Positions 54,308-59,149 of a stretch of 59,149 nt of DNA are shown piece by piece (positions within the stretch are counted from its first letter, which is position 1; each line of letters starts with the position of its first letter). A program made the translations under genes and the position numbers. The stretch is from an uncultured Chthoniobacterales bacterium (GTDB lineage Bacteria > Verrucomicrobiota > Verrucomicrobiia > Chthoniobacterales > UBA10450). The stretch is taken from NCBI GenBank assembly GCA_902805675.1, contig CADCTA010000036.1, positions 1 to 59,149 of the forward strand, read 5' to 3'. Under the pieces are notes generated by a model. That model searched no databases. It had not been told where the DNA came from and saw nothing but the letters and a program-made list of their open reading frames with translations.

Positions 54308-56857
54308 CTATTCTGTGCGGAGAGCTGCCATGGGACTGATGCGAGTGGCGCGCCGGGCTGGCACCCAGGTTGCGAGCAATCCCGCAAGCGCGAGCAAGAG
54401 TGGTGCGGCGGTGAAGGCGATCGGATCCACCGCGCTCACTTCGTAAAGCATGCTGCTCACGATCTTGCCGGTCGCGAGAGCGAGGAGGAAGCCGAGTGCC
54501 AACCCTGCGGCGAGGAGCGTGGCGCCTTCGCGCAGAATCATGCGCTGGACTGCGCCGCGTTGTGCGCCGAGTGCCATGCGGATGCCGATCTCACGCGTGC
54601 GTCGCGCAACGGAGTACGCCTTCACGCCGTAGAGGCCGATGACCGAGAGGCCCAATGCGAGCGCACCAAAGACGGCGAACAACGCGGCCGCGGCGCGGAC
54701 CATCCAGAGCTCGAGATTGTCGCCGAGATGTCCGGCGAAGGTCTTGAGCGAGAGAACCGGGAGCGCGGGATCAATTTCGCGAATGGTGCGGCGCAGGAGG
54801 TCCGCTGTGTTGGCGTCGCTGCCGTGCATCCCGGGTTTCACGCGCACGTAGAAGAACGCGTTGTTCAGGAACCCGCGCGCGAACGGCAGATAAATCGCAC
54901 CGCCGGGCTGGTTCTCGAAGACCGCGTTGCGAACCGCAGGCACGATGCCGACGACTTCGATGCTCTCACCCGGGGTGATGTCTCCGCTGTCGCTCTTCGG
55001 CGCGGATGTTCTCTCGCCCGCAAATTGCAGGTGCTGGCCAAGTGCATCCCCGTTCGGCCACAGCTTCTTCGCGAGCACTTCGTCGATGATGGCCACCGGT
55101 GGCCCACTGGCCTGGGTCGCCTCCGCGGCCGTGAATGTGCGCCCGCGCAGTAACGGCAGACCGACGGTCGTAAAGTACTCTGAGCCGACGCTGTTGTAGT
55201 TTGCGCGGAACGGCTGCGGAGCACCACTGTTCGCATCGGCCGGCGGAGCGCCCGCCGGCTGCACTCTCTTCGCCAGCCGCACCATTCCAAATGGCACGGT
55301 GCCCGAAATGCTCGCCTGCTCGACTCCTGGCAATGCCGCGAGTCGCTGCTCGATGGAGCCGTAAAGCTGGCGAGCGCGCGCGCGATCGTAGCCAGAGAGA
55401 CTCGCGTCCACTTCGAGGAGGAAGCTCTCGCCGGGTCGGAGGCCCGTCTCGACAGACGCAGCTTTGACCGCGCCGCGCACGAACAGGAATGCCGCCGTCA
55501 GCAACGCGAGCGAGCAACCGATCTGCACCGCGACGGCGGGGTTGCGCGGCAGGAACTTCCAACGGCGCTGCGCGACATCTTCACCCGCATGACGCTTCAG
55601 GTGCTCGAGCGATCCGGCTGCGGACAGGCGAAGCGCCGGGGCGAGAGCAAATGCGAACGTCGCGACGATGCAGAACCCCACCGTCGCGCCGAGCGTCGCG
55701 ATGCTCGGCCCATTCTGCCACGCAATGTCGAACGGCAGGAGCGGGCCGATCGAAGCGATCAGCAGATCCGACGACCACAAGCCGAGCAGCATTCCGACTA
55801 CGCCGCCGAGCAGCGCGAGGAGCAGCCCTTCGGTAAGCAGTTGGCGGATGAGACGTGCACGGCTGGCGCCAATCGCGAGGCGGATCGCCATCTCTTTGCG
55901 ACGTGCAGCACTGCGCGCGAGGAGCATGGCGGCGAGATTTAAACAGGCGACCACGAGCACAACCGCAGCCATCGCGATCACCACCGTGCCGAACGCCGCG
56001 AGCGCCGCATCATCCTCAGACGGAGCCGCGCTGGTGTCGAAGCGCGGCAGCGGGCCCGCCTTGAAGGTCTGGTCCTTCTGCTCGACCGGGAACGATTGCT
56101 CCAGGTTGTCGGCGAGCTGCTTGAGCGCAGGTGCGGCGGCTGCAGCCGTCGTCCCAGGCTTGAGCCGACCGACCACGTTCAGGTGCCTGCCCGCACGCTC
56201 GCCTAACGAGCTCGCGGTCTGTGCATAGGCCTCATTTGCGACGAGGTCGTAGACGCTCAGCGGCACCCAGACCTCAGTGCCGAAGATGTGCATCGTGCCG
56301 GTGAACCCTTCCGGCATCACACCGACGACCGAAAAGCGCTGCCCGTTGATCAGCATCTCGGAACCGAGCACTGCGGCATCGCCTCCGTTGCGCTTCGCGT
56401 AGCCGTGGCTCACGATCGCGACCGGCACGCTGCGGCCCGGCGTCTCCTCTTCGGGCAGAAACTGGCGGCCGACCGCAGGCGCGACACCGAGAACGGAGAA
56501 GTAGCTCGAGCTGACCACGCCTGCATAAACGCGCCGCGTATCCGCCTTCTCGCCGATGCCCACCATCGACAGCGTGTAGGCCATCGTGTCGGCAAAGACG
56601 GTGTTGTGCTCCCGGATGTCGCGATACGTCGGATACGAGAACGAGCGGTAGCGCGCGGGATCCCGCTTGTCCTGCGAGAAGACTTGCACCACTTCCGCCG
56701 GGTTGGCGTAGCCGGGGCTGCGGAAGAGCAGCGCGTGCACGAGGCCGAAGACAGCGGTGTTCGCGCCGATGCCGAGCGCGAGGACGATTACTGCCGCGAT
56801 TGAGAAGCCGGGTGCCTTCAGCAGTTGGCGAAAGGCGAATTTGAGGTCGTGGATCAT
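54308..56857 (-). CDS. ADOP-type ABC permease (array member 4)
   Basis: An 849-residue permease. Opening [40 protein letters not shown]. First-half coupling is ARRKEMAIRLAIGASRARLI, second [20 protein letters not shown], end RRATRISPMAALRTE. It is closely related to member 5 and to the decayed copy at 1925-2367, with the same second-half sequence, so these form a subgroup. It is 6 bases from the stop of member 5; the two are almost surely co-transcribed. Contains a 9-mer repeat copy in SSLGE. Confidence 0.85.
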   Translation of the reverse strand: MIHDLKFAFRQLLKAPGFSIAAVIVLALGIGANTAVFGLVHALLFRSPGYANPAEVVQVFSQDKRDPARYRSFSYPTYRDIREHNTVFADTMAYTLSMVGIGEKADTRRVYAGVVSSSYFSVLGVAPAVGRQFLPEEETPGRSVPVAIVSHGYAKRNGGDAAVLGSEMLINGQRFSVVGVMPEGFTGTMHIFGTEVWVPLSVYDLVANEAYAQTASSLGERAGRHLNVVGRLKPGTTAAAAAPALKQLADNLEQSFPVEQKDQTFKAGPLPRFDTSAAPSEDDAALAAFGTVVIAMAAVVLVVACLNLAAMLLARSAARRKEMAIRLAIGASRARLIRQLLTEGLLLALLGGVVGMLLGLWSSDLLIASIGPLLPFDIAWQNGPSIATLGATVGFCIVATFAFALAPALRLSAAGSLEHLKRHAGEDVAQRRWKFLPRNPAVAVQIGCSLALLTAAFLFVRGAVKAASVETGLRPGESFLLEVDASLSGYDRARARQLYGSIEQRLAALPGVEQASISGTVPFGMVRLAKRVQPAGAPPADANSGAPQPFRANYNSVGSEYFTTVGLPLLRGRTFTAAEATQASGPPVAIIDEVLAKKLWPNGDALGQHLQFAGERTSAPKSDSGDITPGESIEVVGIVPAVRNAVFENQPGGAIYLPFARGFLNNAFFYVRVKPGMHGSDANTADLLRRTIREIDPALPVLSLKTFAGHLGDNLELWMVRAAAALFAVFGALALGLSVIGLYGVKAYSVARRTREIGIRMALGAQRGAVQRMILREGATLLAAGLALGFLLALATGKIVSSMLYEVSAVDPIAFTAAPLLLALAGLLATWVPARRATRISPMAALRTE

Positions 56858-56863
56858 AGAGTG

Positions 56864-59149
<2,286 letters not shown>

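Overview
The window is GC-rich (roughly 60% or more by eye), gene-dense bacterial chromosome. The gene set points to Verrucomicrobiota, most likely a soil Chthoniobacterales-type lineage: orphan duplicated MacB/FtsX-like permeases (ADOP type), DUF4394 and DUF5069 proteins, a PafA-like Pup/UBact ligase in a Gram-negative setting (MacA adaptor, PagL-like barrel, S8 and HtrA secreted proteases), and several palindromic intergenic repeats. Acidobacteriota is the main alternative. This placement is inference from protein content; there is no rRNA here.

Layout. 1-138 is the first 46 codons of clpB, leaving the window. 314-5596 holds a GT-C-like membrane protein, a decayed permease remnant, an RluE-type pseudouridine synthase and a secreted subtilase with two C-terminal modules. 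5621-11512 holds a maltose acetyltransferase-like gene and a MacA/ATPase/permease/permease efflux operon with a 33-codon ORF on the opposite strand inside it. 11629-16767 holds a double-receiver regulator, glutaredoxin, purB, a 60-residue protein and a DedA protein. 16869-23490 is a plus-strand run: an exporter ABC, a hexapeptide acyltransferase, a glycosyltransferase-like protein, then an HtrA-like protease overlapping a protease-dead paralogue. It converges on pafA (23509-24915).

25044-33281 holds DUF5069, PCD, three very small membrane ORFs, tRNA-Arg(ACG) and a long minus-strand run: LolD-like ATPase, SRPBCC protein, accB, accC, thiE, PfkB kinase, nuclease-HhH fusion. 33436-36438 is mostly envelope genes (LolA-like, PagL-like, small secreted proteins) plus a Nudix gene and a twice-frameshifted pseudogene. 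36500-40088 is a TCA operon, sucC-VOC-sucD-gltA. 40243-46572 holds manA, DUF4864, DUF971, a tandem pair of DUF4394 proteins, a sulfotransferase and yggS. 46768-59149 is an array of five consecutive minus-strand ADOP permeases; the fifth runs off the right edge.

Signals not explained by genes. (1) The 9-mer GCCTAACGA occurs at least 11 times in 59 kb, on both strands, where about 0.4 is expected from base composition; inside genes it forces the rare Leu codon TTA. (2) At least four paired-hairpin palindromic elements of different sequence families, plus two families of short tandem/inverted repeats. (3) A C-terminal module of about 115 residues shared by a subtilase (two copies) and both DUF4394 proteins. 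(4) An active/inactive HtrA pair beside pafA, with no Pup/UBact or proteasome gene in view.
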